This document shows positions 1 through 10,369 of a stretch of 36,600 nt of DNA, one piece after another (positions within the stretch are counted from its first letter, which is position 1; every line of letters begins with the position of its first letter). A model generated the notes under the pieces. That model had not been told where the DNA came from, searched no databases, and saw only the letters and a program-made list of their open reading frames with translations. The DNA comes from Tieghemiomyces parasiticus (taxonomy: Eukaryota; Kickxellomycota; Dimargaritomycetes; Dimargaritales; Dimargaritaceae): assembly GCA_027575765.1 (NCBI GenBank), contig JANBPT010000424.1, positions 1 through 36,600 of the forward strand, in the 5' to 3' direction. The translations under genes and the position numbers were made by a program.

Positions 1-2116
1 GTCGCAGGTGTCCAATCATCCCGCCGCTCGAGGGTTTGGGAGGGCCATCGCGCCTGCACCTGGGGCGGTGCAATAGACACTTGTTTTTCTGGCTGCTGAT
101 TAGCATGGAGCATACAGCCTGCCCCGCCCCTTGCGCCGTTCGTCCCCTTGTCGACTTGGTACACACATATATGCAGCTATATGCGGCGGCCGGCGTTGCA
201 TGGAACGGGTGTTGTGTAGGCCCCGCCACCGCTCCCGTTCCTGGCCGGTACTTCGTTGGCATCACCCCACGTGGATCATGTGGCTCTCCCCGGGGGACTT
301 CCGGGTGCCCACCGGCGCTACGAGGGGTCGCCCTAACCGTGTATGCCGTGGGACAGCGAGGGCGTAGCGGCGCACGGACTCCTTCAAGCCGGCGCATCCA
401 GCCTTACTGGTAAGCACCGGTGACCACACGAACCAAGGGTGCATCGATCGGGACGGCACCCGTTCGGCAACGCTTTTAGGCAGCAGCCTGAGGCGGCAGC
501 ATAGCCGCGTGTGCTGTACACCAAAGCCCCGGTCCCAAAGAGAATACACGTTCAATCCAGCTGGAGTATATATTGGCCACGATATTGCGCAGCATAGCTT
601 GGCCGGTTTCGCTGGCCACTGTCCAAGTTAGGCATAGGAGATTTCCTGCATTCGCTGAGGCACGTGGAAAGCCGTTCTAGGCGCTATCAGATGTACAGGT
701 TATATTGGTGTTAACATCAAGGTAAGCATAATTAAACGAGGACAATATGATGGACATTGGAGGACCATTACACCTTAGTTTCGGTGTGGTATGACCTGAA
801 TTTGCTCGTTTGTTGGCCTAAGAGTCAGCGGTTAAGTGGTAAGTCCTTATCGGTTACAATCTAATGAGACGGAGCGGTCCTTGCCAATGAGAACCCGATG
901 TTATCTGTGCATACTTGCTGTGTACCGGGGGAGGGGTGCATGTTCCTTGTTGACAGGTGAAGGCGGCTACATGAGGGAAGCATAAAGTAATCGCTTAAAC
1001 TATGTTGCTAGACAAGGAATTCGTCCATGTTTCCTTTGTCGGCCTAACAGCTTCGCAGTACGGCTAATAGCGCAGAAACTTCCCCTGACACGCTGCCACC
1101 TGTTGCATCAGATAGGAAAGCAACAATGCCGCAAAGCTATGAGGGTCCATCCGGTTTTATTTTTATCACTTACGCCCATCAAGTTACTCGGCCTCGATAA
1201 CGGCCCGGGTTATCTGGTCAAATTGGCTCACCGTGAGGTCACAGGCCTTCTTATTCGGCTCGATATCAACGCGAGATTGGATATAAGGCCCGTTGCCCCC
1301 CAGTGCGCTGCGGAGTTGGATGAAAGCCAAAGTAAGTCATATGTTGGCTGCAAGGTTAGTACATACTGTCGATTAGAAACAGAGGGGCCCCGAATTGAGA
1401 ATATGGCCTTTTAAACATTACGGTAGTGCTGACTGTACCGAGTATAATTGTTTATACAGATTCTCTCCGAATGACTTACTGGACGGCCGTCTCCCAGGGT
1501 GCTGTTGGTTTGGTGAGCATTCTACTGACGGTGTCACAGAATTCCCGGCCGGGGGAATTGATCCTCCGCTCCCGGTGGGGCTGGAACCGCGTTAGAAATA
1601 GTTCTCTCTGCTTGGCAGTAGGGGGCTACAGTGTAGAGGGAAATCAACAAAGCGTACGAGTGCATTACGAGTTGTGAGAGGTTGGCGGTATTGTTCAGCT
1701 CGGCATATGAGCATCAGCCTGTATCTAAAATGTTCTGAGGGTGGATACCTCCCCCGACTACAGTAAGCAACCCTCGGGTTGCCGGTCCAGTACTTGAGTG
1801 TTCGAGCGTATACCTAAAGAACGGACCTTATTAACCAGGCGTTTCCAGTCGATCCTAGTGGGTTCTATCGTCCCAGCTGCCTCAGCGAGGATTCCGAGCA
1901 CGGTGGGGCGGGCCGATGCCACGGATATTACGGGGAAAAGCGGCTAATATGACGTGGTCCGTGACATGATTGGTAGAGAAGGGCAAGTGGAGCGAACAGG
2001 CCGTGTTAATTGTACAGTCCAGACTGAGGTCGGCCTAGGGCGGGTCTTGTATGTCAAGGAGGTGGCTGCAGCGCTGGATTATGCTCGGTAAGCTAATCTC
2101 TCTGGCACGTTTACTT
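1..2116. other. Intergenic, no supported gene
   Basis: No reading frame here has recognisable family features or a convincing exon chain. The longer frames (for example 1103-1414 on the plus strand) begin with TTG rather than ATG and have irregular composition. Base composition is mixed, near 50% GC, unlike the GC-rich genes further right. I see no tRNA-like cloverleaf and no tandem repeat of note. Confidence 0.5.
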
Positions 2117-2142
2117 AGCCCCAAGGTTTGACCTTGGGGGCT
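2117..2142. repeat. Near-perfect inverted repeat (hairpin)
   Basis: The arm AGCCCCAAGGT is followed by a TTG loop and then by its complement with one extra base, giving about 11 paired bases and a single-base bulge. It lies just beyond the candidate exon ending at 2186. It could fold in RNA from either strand. No T-run follows directly, so there is no reason to call it a terminator. Confidence 0.5.
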
Positions 2143-2185
2143 TCTCCTGCAACATAAACCAAACGAAGAATACTAATCTAGTTAC

Positions 2186-2697
2186 CTTCAGTTGGTCGAA
2201 ATACATAAACAAGTAGCAGGGCACCCGGCCATAGGCGAACAGCCCAGTCCGGTCGAGGGCTTGCTCTACGAGTTTGTACATCCAGAAGGTCTGGTTGGAA
2301 CTGCGGAGTAGCTCGGCTGTCAGCAGTAGTTGGGGTTCCTCTGCTCGGGGTAATCGACATGGCAGGTAGGCGTCGGGGTAGTAGCAGCTCGTTAGTGATG
2401 GAGTACACACTTTAGTTCTGACCAAACATCATGAAGTAAGCCGCGTCTCTAAGAGCTGTGCCAGTTGGCAGCTGCCCAGGATCCTTTTTCCTAGGCCTTT
2501 GTCCGGGTGGAAGCAGGTTCGTTTCCACTAGGCGACCGTCCAAGCTGCACACCTTGCCGTACTCCTCCAGAGCGTGTCAATCGGTCATTGACGAGTCATG
2601 GCCTCGTGAACTTACCAGCATAGGTTCGTTCGAGAGGCTCCGTGAAATGACAGGCAAAATTACTCGTGCTCAACATAATATCGGTTTGGGCTTCCAT
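2186..2697 (-). CDS. Candidate two-exon start of an unrecognised gene
   Basis: Possible exons are 2616-2697 (ATG, 27 codons plus one base) and 2340-2186 (two bases plus 51 codons). The donor is GTAAGT. The intron of 275 nt holds a CTAAC about 45 nt before the CAG acceptor, and the phases match across the junction (1 to 1). A further GTAACT donor follows the second exon; reading on instead reaches a stop at 2111. The predicted peptide contains the segment SSNQTFWMYKLVEQALDRTG, which reads like real protein, but I do not recognise a family. The sense strand just upstream of the ATG is CT/CA-rich, as it is before other genes in this window. No third exon could be fixed, although a CTAG acceptor near 2035 opens a frame of about 50 codons. 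This may be chance. Confidence 0.2.
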
Positions 2698-2800
2698 ATT
2701 TACCCGGGCGACCTTTTGTGGAAACCGCTTAATGAGGGCCTAGGCAAGCGTTGGAATGATGGGGTTCGGACGGTATGGTATCAAAAGTTAAAGCGAGACA

Positions 2801-2840
2801 GAGAGAGAGAGAGAGAATGTGTGTGTGCGTGTATGTGTAT
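2801..2840. repeat. Compound GA/GT microsatellite
   Basis: About eight GA units are followed by an imperfect GT tract interrupted by C and A bases. This is a simple sequence repeat. It lies about 100 nt upstream of the candidate minus-strand ATG at 2697 and gives that strand a CT/CA-rich leader. Confidence 0.9.
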
Positions 2841-4162
2841 GGGGAGGGGGTCATTGAGTGGCTAGTCCTGTGGTCACCACCAAATCATGGCCGCTGAAAC
2901 CTGCCCCAGTCGAGCTTCTGGCCTATTTGATCAGCTATGCCGTTCCCTACCGCCAGTTCTAGAGACCGAAACGTACCTCCTGAGGAACCGCGTATTCCTT
3001 GTAGTCGGACATGATCACCTTTTTCGGGTTGTATTCTAGTAGAATTTCCGACCAGGCTCCGTAGGCTAGTACCATAGGATGTGGGGAAGTCATGACGTAG
3101 AGTGTAATGAGACTAAGTGTTCTATACTATGGTCAAACGAACTACAATAACTTCCATGCCGAATTTATACCGGGTTGCGGGCCTTATATTTGAACAAGTA
3201 CTACAGCGATCTGGTATGGCTATGCCAAGCACCTCTCGTTAAAAAGCCGCAGTTCTTACTTACTTGAATACAAGTCGATGATGTGTTTATCCTTGATGTT
3301 GTTTATGCCAATTCTCTGGGCCAGTGTATGGCCATAATCAGAGCCTGTGTGAGGTAAAGAAAAAAAAAGTGAGGGAATGTGTGTGTGCCCGATATACCCG
3401 ACAATTGAACAATTACAAGTTTCCCGGTCAGTAACCAAGTGATTGCGAGGGAGGGGGGGCGGACCCTCAGGACGCATCCATGGAATGATCCAGTCACCTC
3501 AATTATTCTGCGCTGTTAGAGAGGGTTCACCAGCTGCCACGCTGCTCTTGTCAGTGTGCTATATTTACATTATTGCCTTTCTCTCGCGTTCTCTATCCAG
3601 CCCTTACCTGGTTGTACCAAAAGCCGACGACTGACGGCCCTCGCGGACAACTTGGCATTGGCAATGACGGCTGGCGTAATGGTCGTTGGTCGTGGCATCG
3701 TGACACTGCAGTGACTCCGGCGTCAGGTAGGGGGGAATGCAAGGTGCTCGAATGCCGATCAGGATGGTAGCGGAGTCTGGCTGTGCATTACAGAGCCAAG
3801 GTGATAAAGTTAGTGTCGATTGGCAAAAAGTCTGAGTTGGGACGAAGTACAAAAGTAGCACATGGGCTATGAATTCCCGAGTTGATAAGGCTAGAAGGAC
3901 CAGCCCTTTACTCAATCTAGTAAAAAGATCTGGTAAACCAATCGAGTGGACACCAGGTGCGGCCCATGAACCAATAGCCTACTGTGGGTACCAGGCACTT
4001 GGTGTCATTTTAGACTCCCAGCTGTTTTCGTTTTTATACCCGCAGCACGGTGTGGCCCGTTAGGATGTAGCATGCCAAAGGCTACACTTTCAGAGTGGGC
4101 AATTAATATTGGTTCCCAATTACTGACGACCGATAGGACCAGGCCTGGAAGCGAGCGGCACC
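2841..4162. other. Intergenic, no supported gene
   Basis: Only short frames without family features are seen. There is a small A-run with a GT stretch near 3359-3390 and a G-run near 3450. The rightmost part is the 3-prime flank of the minus-strand CTF8 gene. Confidence 0.5.
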
Positions 4163-4168
4163 TTTATT
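4163..4168 (-). terminator. Probable CTF8 poly(A) signal
   Basis: AATAAA on the minus strand, about 100 nt past the CTF8 stop. The same hexamer sits at comparable distances behind the CHMP7, SAP30, PPR-protein, TFB2 and propeller genes. Confidence 0.5.
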
Positions 4169-4268
4169 ATACAAAACTCACTTACACTCGACAGAGGATG
4201 GGTTCCCAGACAAGGAAAGAGCTTTCCAAAGTCCCAACCGTTCCCCCCCATTACCACCGCTGTGGCTT

Positions 4269-4825
4269 TTAAAGTGTCGCGGGGGCCTCATCAGTGGGCT
4301 TGAGGATCAGGAACGGACGGTCTTTGAAAAGCACGCGGTACCGGATAACCTGGTTGACCGCGTAGTGCGCCACGGCGCCCTCGGTGGCCTGCACAGGCTC
4401 CATATAAGCCAGCGGTCGTTTCAGCCTCTCCACCCGGCCGTGAAGCTGGTGTTGGCCAATGATAAACTGTGCGGCGCTTCCCTAGGCACCCCCGGATAGC
4501 ATAGAGGTAAATAACGGAGTTCAGGCGCTTTGACGTTACTATATATACATGGTCAGGGACCGTATAACCTGCCGGGTCTGATGTGCAGCCCGGTTGGGCA
4601 TCCCAGGGAGTTGCGCCCAGCCGGAATTTAAGAGGGGAAGGGAGCGCGACTTACTGATTTGAGGTCCGGATCGACGATGAGCTGGCCGACTTCCTGACCG
4701 GCGAGAGACGGCAGCTGGGTCTGTAGGCTACCCTGAAGCTCGACGATAAAGTACTGCGAATGTGCCACGCCGGTCGGGCCTTCGGGCAGTGCAGCGCTGC
4801 GGATGATGATGGGCAGGTTGACCAT
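4269..4825 (-). CDS. CTF8: Ctf8, Ctf18-RFC clamp-loader subunit
   Basis: Ctf8 binds Ctf18 and Dcc1 to form the alternative RFC clamp loader that acts on PCNA during replication and supports sister-chromatid cohesion in the nucleus. I rebuilt two exons: 4655-4825 (57 codons) and 4269-4466 (65 codons plus TAA), joined in phase 0. The 188-nt intron runs from GTAAGT to CACAG. The 122-aa product is close to the usual length of about 120 aa. Exon 1 holds the family's early strand and the motif FIVELQGSL (residues 26-34). Exon 2 opens with FIIGQHQLHGRVERLKRPLA, the conserved IGHH.LEG.V..L..P.A core, in which the second His is Gln here. The tail is LFKDRPFLILKP. The ATG chosen starts directly before the conserved N-terminal strand; the longer upstream frame begins inside pyrimidine-rich leader sequence. 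It lies 278 nt downstream of CHMP7 on the same strand. Confidence 0.88.
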
Positions 4826-5013
4826 GGCGCGAATAGTCAGGGAAGGGGGTGGGCTCAAGACTTTTGAATGCTGGAAAGGTGAGCGGTGGATTGCCAAAAA
4901 GTCTTTATATCGTGCATTAGTGTACCTCCTAAAGGGCTTATCCCACGTAAAGCCCTGCGATATACCCCCTCATTGATTTGGTGCTAGTTGGCATATACGT
5001 CACAATTCTAGGG

Positions 5014-5019
5014 TTTATT
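5014..5019 (-). terminator. Probable CHMP7 poly(A) signal
   Basis: AATAAA on the minus strand, about 85 nt past the CHMP7 stop codon and before the CTF8 start. Confidence 0.5.
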
Positions 5020-5103
5020 ATGATAATTATTGGGATGGGCGCTCATTGTATAAATGTGGCAGTACTCGCTAGTACCTTGCCCATCACGAACATATATCGG
5101 TGG

Positions 5104-7426
5104 TTACTCGGCCGGAGCCCGTTCGGCCTTTTCCACTGCCAGTATTTGTTTCTCATTCTCCTCCTCCCCCCCTCGTGACGGAACTCGGTTAGGCCGGGCT
5201 GTTTCTTTATCCGACGATGGGGGTTTTGTGGCCGGTACCGCCGGGGCGGCGGCCAACAGGGAGGCCTTACTAGTAGTGGCTGATTTATCCGACGACTCCA
5301 CGCGATCTATAGCCGCTGCCTTCCCGGTCTTTCTCCGGCCGAACTCTGTCGCTTCGTGCGGCGTATCCATCTTCTCGGACTCTGGCAATCGCTCGGGCTC
5401 CGGTATGAGTTCGCTCTGACCGACCAGCGCTGCCAGTTCCCGTTCCAACTGGACATCCTCCTCCGTATCTCCCACGGAATCCATTGGTCCCGCAGTATCT
5501 GTGACCGCCTGCATACCCAGCTGGATGGCATCGTCAACCTCCTGATATTGGTCAAAGGCCTGCTGGACCTCATCGAACGCCTTCTCCACCTTATCCGGCT
5601 GAAGGTCGTGGCGACCCAGGACACCGCGCAGTGCTGCGGCCCCGGTTCGGTAGGCTCGCAAGATTTCGGCGTCCGAACTGGCGCTCTGGATATTCGCCAC
5701 GATCTGGCTGACGTTTTCCAGGGCGGTCATGCGTGCCGGCAGGTAGCTCTCGGTCACATCCTTTTTGATACGCAGGTAGGCCAGGGCCTGCGACTTTTGC
5801 TTCCGCTGGAGCGCGGTCCGCGCCAGACCGTCCATCTCGGCCAACCGCGCCTCCAACGCTGCGATCTGTTTTCCCAGTGTGGCCTGGAAGTTAAGCACAT
5901 GGATAATGCCCAGGTCAACGTCACTGATAGTGGTGGCTTCCTCTGCCTCGGGATCGATGAACTTGATTAGGGTCTGGAGAACGGGAAGGGGGGAGGTTAC
6001 GGTGGCCACGGCGAGGGAGGGATGGGTAGGTGGTGCGTGAGTGGTGCTGTAAAGACGAACGATAAACTACCGGGAAATTCGCGCAGGACGGGCAGTGAAT
6101 TACCACAAAATCCAGGCTGCATCGAGGGTTAGGCTGGAACTTACCACAAGGCCCTTCGCGTCCCGCTGGGTCACAATGGCGCGGAGATCGCGCTCTAAGT
6201 ACTGGAGTAGGATTCCAGCGTCGGCCTCGGCCATAAGAGGTTCACCTGCTTTTGCACCAGCGTCAAGGATTTCTGGTTAGATCGTTAATACCCTCGCAAC
6301 AATTACGGTAGGTGTAGACCAGACGCCATACGCTGCGTGGCTATCGTTCGAAGCCTCTTTCCTTTTTTTGCACATTTAGATTGGACCAATGGTGTTCCGT
6401 GCACTTACCTTGTTTCTGACCACCACCATGTTTCTGGTTGTCGGGAAGGCAGCAATAGAAACGCCGACGGAAAGTGCTTAATACCATGAGGTTATCAGTC
6501 ACAACGTAGCTGCATTCCTTACGCTGCTGGACGACGATGGCTTCGCCGGTTCGCTACGGAATCCAGGGCGCGTAGCCGGAGGGAAGTAGTACAAGGCGTA
6601 GGGACATTAGTGACTGTGCATTACACTCGGAAGCAAACGGGAACGCCGTAGCCTGCGTATAGCTAAGGGAGCTCAGATGATTCATAGTCTACCTACCTTG
6701 ATTAGCGAAAGGATCACGTAGGGGAGGGACCGGGCCTTGCTAACCGGGGCCGCGCCATCGGTTCCCCACGTCTGACTGAGCGGGTCAGTCTCCTCAACGA
6801 TGCTCAATTGTTGGAGTCCCCACATCAACGGGCCCGATACCAACTTGTCGAACAGCCAGGAGGACCACCGCGCAGCGGGTGTGGCCCGAAAATCCGGTAG
6901 GCTCATGACCTCACCGGCATGCTCTAGTTCTTTCTGTGGTGAGTGGCCAAGGGGCACGTTGTGGATTGGTTAGGTTCGAGTGGTGGTATCGGTGGACACC
7001 GTACCCAATTAAGCGCAAAGCTCAACTCAGGCGCTTAGAGTTTCAGTAGAGGTCAGCTACGCAAACGCTTACCACAACCGCTAACAGTCCGAGGGGTGCA
7101 TCGCCGTCGTAAACCATCAGGTGCTCGAGGCTGACGGCTGTGAAGGTGAGCCGGGACGCTGCGACGGCCGAGGGGAACCCGGCAGTCTCGGTGGGGACGC
7201 CAGAGGACCGCACCAGGTCCGCGGCGAGCCACCCTTGCTCGGCGGCGTGGAGTATGATGCGCCTCCAGATGTAGACATTCGTCTGGTAGGCCTGGAGATT
7301 CGTCTGGCGGGTCTGGTGCAGGTCCGCGTAGAGGGAATGGCGGCGGTCGGCGGATTGTATCTCCGGTAGGGTTTGTAGGTACGCCCGAAGGTCCCGTACG
7401 TCGGTGGGTTGGGGAGTACTAGTCAT
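5104..7426 (-). CDS. CHMP7: CHMP7/Chm7-like ESCRT-III protein
   Basis: CHMP7/Chm7 recruits ESCRT-III to the nuclear envelope for sealing and pore surveillance. I rebuilt five exons: 7073-7426 (118 codons), 6697-6933 (79), 6409-6553 (48 plus 1 nt), 6145-6245 (2 nt plus 33) and 5104-5973 (289 plus stop), giving 568 aa. All donors are GTA-type and all phases agree. Exons 1-4 form the N-terminal winged-helix region that also binds membranes, including WLFDKLVSGPLMWGL in exon 2 and the WH-type helix ILLQYLERDLRAIV in exon 4. Exon 5 begins TLIKF and holds the Snf7 core with ISDVDLGIIHVLNFQ. Its basic helix ends in QRKQKSQALAYLRIKK, and a MIM1-like helix, VQLERELAALVG, follows. The last 90 or so residues are low-complexity, rich in S, A, P, K and E. 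Human CHMP7 is shorter (about 450 aa), and the excess lies mainly in this tail. The ATG at 7426 has good context. The frame stays open upstream to another ATG near 7798, so a P/S/T-rich extension of about 124 residues cannot be excluded. Confidence 0.87.
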
Positions 7427-8094
7427 GGCAGAGGGGAGCCAGTGGGGAAGGGATAAGGGATGGCATGTGCAGTGCGAACGAGATTGTGAATGGGCTTCGG
7501 GTAGTAGCTGTGTAGGTTCCGGGTCGCTCTGCGTCTCTATTGGCGGACAGGCTTGGCAGTAGCTGTGTATAAGGAATCTCCCCCCACCCTCCGTCGTCAA
7601 GTAGGGGGGAAATAGGGGTAGGAAGGCAAGATGGGGGGCACGGGTGAGCAGGGGACTCGACGCTTGGCGGGAAACGGACTGCGGGGTTGGCACGTGTGTA
7701 GTGGTCAAGCTTGAACTGGAGGCCTCCGCCTTCCCTACCGTTGGTGCAGTGATGTCAAGTAGGACGGGAGGGGTGTGTAGGCCTGTGCAGGCCCCCATGA
7801 GGCCACCACCGGTGGGGGGGACTGGCAATCGACCCCTGTATAGGGCCTAATTTTTAGCTCGTAGACCGGCTGAGTGGTAGAGTTGCTGGGAGTACTACAG
7901 GGCCAAGGGTTTCATGGCCCATAGTGGAACATTTCGAAGGCGTAGACGCCATGGCGCGGACGGGGCCTTAAGGTTGCCCGCCGCAGGCCTCCCTAGCCGG
8001 GCCGCTCTTTCCCGCAGCCAGGGCAACTACGTAATACCCAGACACGGGCGTACCTACTCTGATACTGATGGAGCCCACCTGCCCTCCTGAACAC
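7427..8094. other. Gap between SAP30 and CHMP7
   Basis: The right part (to about 8094) is the SAP30 3-prime flank and the left part is the CHMP7 leader. From 7440 to 7830 the minus strand is pyrimidine-rich and open in the CHMP7 frame. A cysteine-rich frame (7993-8283, minus) continues in frame after the SAP30 stop but has no ATG; I treat it as untranslated. Confidence 0.5.
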
Positions 8095-8100
8095 TTTATT
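8095..8100 (-). terminator. Probable SAP30 poly(A) signal
   Basis: AATAAA on the minus strand, about 185 nt past the SAP30 stop. It falls within the cysteine-rich open frame 7993-8283, which argues that this frame is 3-prime untranslated sequence. Confidence 0.4.
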
Positions 8101-8283
8101 TTTGACGCATCTTTGTATTAAGAGTGACCGATCATGGCCTATTTCCCACAGCCCCGCCTGCTTAAACAGAGTACAATTACAGCGGCACCACCTGCTGAAA
8201 CACTTTTCGACCGGATGGGCGGTGCAGCCCACGCAGGTGACACGGTAGGCGTGGAGTGAGGCGGGGGGGGTGAAACTAGGCCG

Positions 8284-8961
8284 TCAGGTCCGATAGAGGC
8301 GGGACGGCGGCTTGAGCACCCGGTCCCGCGTCCGGGTCAGAAAGAGAAAGCGGGCAATGGTATCTACCTCATCTACGGGCCGCGCAGCAAAATGCTTGGC
8401 GATCGATGTGACCAGCTCGTCTTTCGTGGGCCGGGTCTTGACGTTGAGCTTATGTACCTGGCGGTAGCGCCGAAGGGACTGGTTGCTCATTGTACTAAAA
8501 TCCACCTGGGGAAGTGTGCGATGGCAGGAGGGTGCGCGAGGGGTAGGATCGGTGGCGGGGACGATGGTTAGTCTAAACGAATTGTCAACTACATCAAGAC
8601 TAGCTCTCCGTTGAGGCACGCTGTTGTGCAAACCATCGGGACCAGCACGTTATGGTACGACCATGGCTAAAACTTGACGCAAACGTTGTAGCCTATCCCG
8701 TTCGAGGGCGTGCATACCTTGGCGGCCGAGGGGGGGCGTGTGGGCTCGGCAGTGTGCTTGTTGTTGGCAGAGTTTGAAGGGGCAGCAGCGGCTAGCGTAT
8801 CAGACGGGTAGTGCGACAGGTATGATTCGGTGAGTTAGTTGCCAGGGCCGCCTGAGTCCGCGTAGGTTGCAAGTCGGTGTTGTAGAAAGCCGGTCTGACC
8901 GTTCACAAAGCCAAGGTTTACCTTGCGTGGCGGCTGAAGTGGCCTTGGGACGGACGGCCAT
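8284..8961 (-). CDS. SAP30: SAP30-like Sin3-binding protein (short form)
   Basis: SAP30 links the Sin3 scaffold to the Rpd3/HDAC histone deacetylase corepressor in the nucleus. I rebuilt three exons: 8922-8961 (ATG, 13 codons plus 1 nt), 8718-8791 (2 nt plus 24 codons) and 8284-8505 (73 codons plus TGA), giving 111 aa. Donors are GTAAAC and GTATGC, acceptors are CTAG and CCCAG, and both introns (130 and 212 nt) carry CTAAC branch-like sites. Exon 3 is almost entirely the SAP30 Sin3-binding domain: VDFSTMSNQSLRRYRQVHKL is followed by a K.ELV..I..HF..RPVDE.DTI..FLF pattern. The domain is clear; the first two exons (A/P/T-rich) are less certain. The animal zinc finger is absent, so the protein is little more than the Sin3-binding module. 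Confidence 0.8.
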
Positions 8962-9425
8962 GACGAGTGCAATCGCGGGTGCGGTGGACCGAGGTGCGTA
9001 GAGGTCAGCGGGCCGAGGGTGAGTAGTCCAAGTATCCCTGGGCTGAGGGGATGGCTAGCTAGTTAGCAAGTAAAAAGTGCCGGAGGGGGCAACGCTAGGA
9101 GTATCTAGTAGGCCAATGGCTAAATGAGCTTAAAGATGGCACAAGGTCGAATTTTGGTGAAGAGGCCGGCGTCAGGAAGGGTGTGGCTTAAGCTTATGAA
9201 CGACACGGTGCGGGGGGAGCAGTTATATTGAAGTGATAAAAATTGTCACCAGTAGCGGGGTGGGTTTAAGCAAAGTTGGGCCAGCCGCCAGAAAGAGAAG
9301 GATGGTGGTCGAAGCCAAGCGCCGAGACAGTGTTTTTATGGGGGGTTCGCATGGACCAACTGCAAGATGCGCGAGGCTCTTACGGTGGTGACCCTTCCCC
9401 CGTCATTGGGGTGCCGTCGCCCATG

Positions 9426-9435
9426 TTTTTTTTTT
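9426..9435. repeat. T10 homopolymer run
   Basis: Ten consecutive T on the plus strand in the SAP30-RPP40 intergenic region. Its length may be unreliable in the assembly. Confidence 0.9.
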
Positions 9436-9492
9436 CTGCTCAGCCTGCCCCGGCACCAGGTCCCCCTACGACTTCTGTGACAAAGTCATTAA

Positions 9493-9504
9493 GGGGGGGG
9501 GGGG
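9493..9504. repeat. G12 homopolymer run
   Basis: Twelve consecutive G, the longest homopolymer noticed in the window. Runs of 8-10 G or C recur in other intergenic stretches (for example 11547-11556 and 17122-17130) but not in the genes. Confidence 0.9.
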
Positions 9505-10369
9505 TATACCACTGTCAGTCAGCATCATTGTACTCGCCCCTGCCCAGATTCCTTATGTTGCTAAATCTGGCATGTTAGCGCCTGCTCCCAGGCCCCTGTT
9601 CGACCCGATGGGCAGGGGCAGGGCACTGCACCAGAGTAGAAGCGCACAGATGGCACCTGTGGCTTAACTTAGAACGGTGCTACTCTTTTTTGACGGAACA
9701 GCCATCTTGGGGGCCCCGATAAAGTAATCCCGTCCCTACTACTCTGCAATTGACTCCCCCCCTTCATCGTCGTTAGCCTTGGGCAGGTTTACTTGGGGGC
9801 CCGTTTCCAACCATGTGCCTTATGGTTCCGGGGTTATGTGGCCTGCAGGGGGGCAGGCCAAGCGGCACTTCTGCCCGCTAGACGACATCTAAACCCGCTC
9901 CGGTGGGTGTAGATAAGCTGTAGTCAGTGCAAACCTAGCTGGGGTGGAGCTCTGTCCGATGTTGCGCGGCTGGTGGACAAATGGTATTGGTCTGTCGCTT
10001 ATAGTAGGCAGCCGGCTGCTGTACGAATGGCATGCTCCAGCCAATTTGAGCGGCAGAGGGCCACCCCGGTTGGTTCCAACTTGGCCAGCCAAAGGCCGTA
10101 GGCCATCAATAAACGCTGATGGTCTCCCTCCCCCTCCTCAGTCCATCCCTTTAGAAGTAATCCATCAATGTCACGTGAATACCATAGACTGCCTATGCAT
10201 GAGCTGGGCCTTTTTCACGCATGGTCATTGTAAGGCATCCGGCGGTCTACTCATGGCCCGGGGACACCATGCGTCTTTATTCCGGGCCATTGCGCGTGGT
10301 TCTCTCCCCTACACGCCGACCACTTTCCGTACTTAACTACCGTACCCTCATCCCTTTATAGCCCGCTCC

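Larger units (their letters stand above)
8962..10369. other. Divergent promoter region, SAP30 to RPP40
   Basis: No supported gene lies here. Next to SAP30 the plus strand is G-rich (about 8962-9300), so the SAP30 sense strand is pyrimidine-rich. Next to RPP40 (about 10120-10365) the plus strand becomes CT-rich. The middle holds a T10 run, a G12 run and a CTTTATA motif about 15 nt before the RPP40 ATG, which may be a TATA-like element. Confidence 0.5.

Noticed and set aside
7863..7925. tRNA-like D-arm wording (GGCTGAGTGGTAGAG)
   Set aside because: No T-arm GTTCGA, no matching acceptor stem and no anticodon arm in the right spacing.
9944..10336. 130-codon plus-strand ORF just upstream of RPP40
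   Set aside because: No family features; RPP40 is complete from its own ATG, and this frame overlaps the CT-rich leader.
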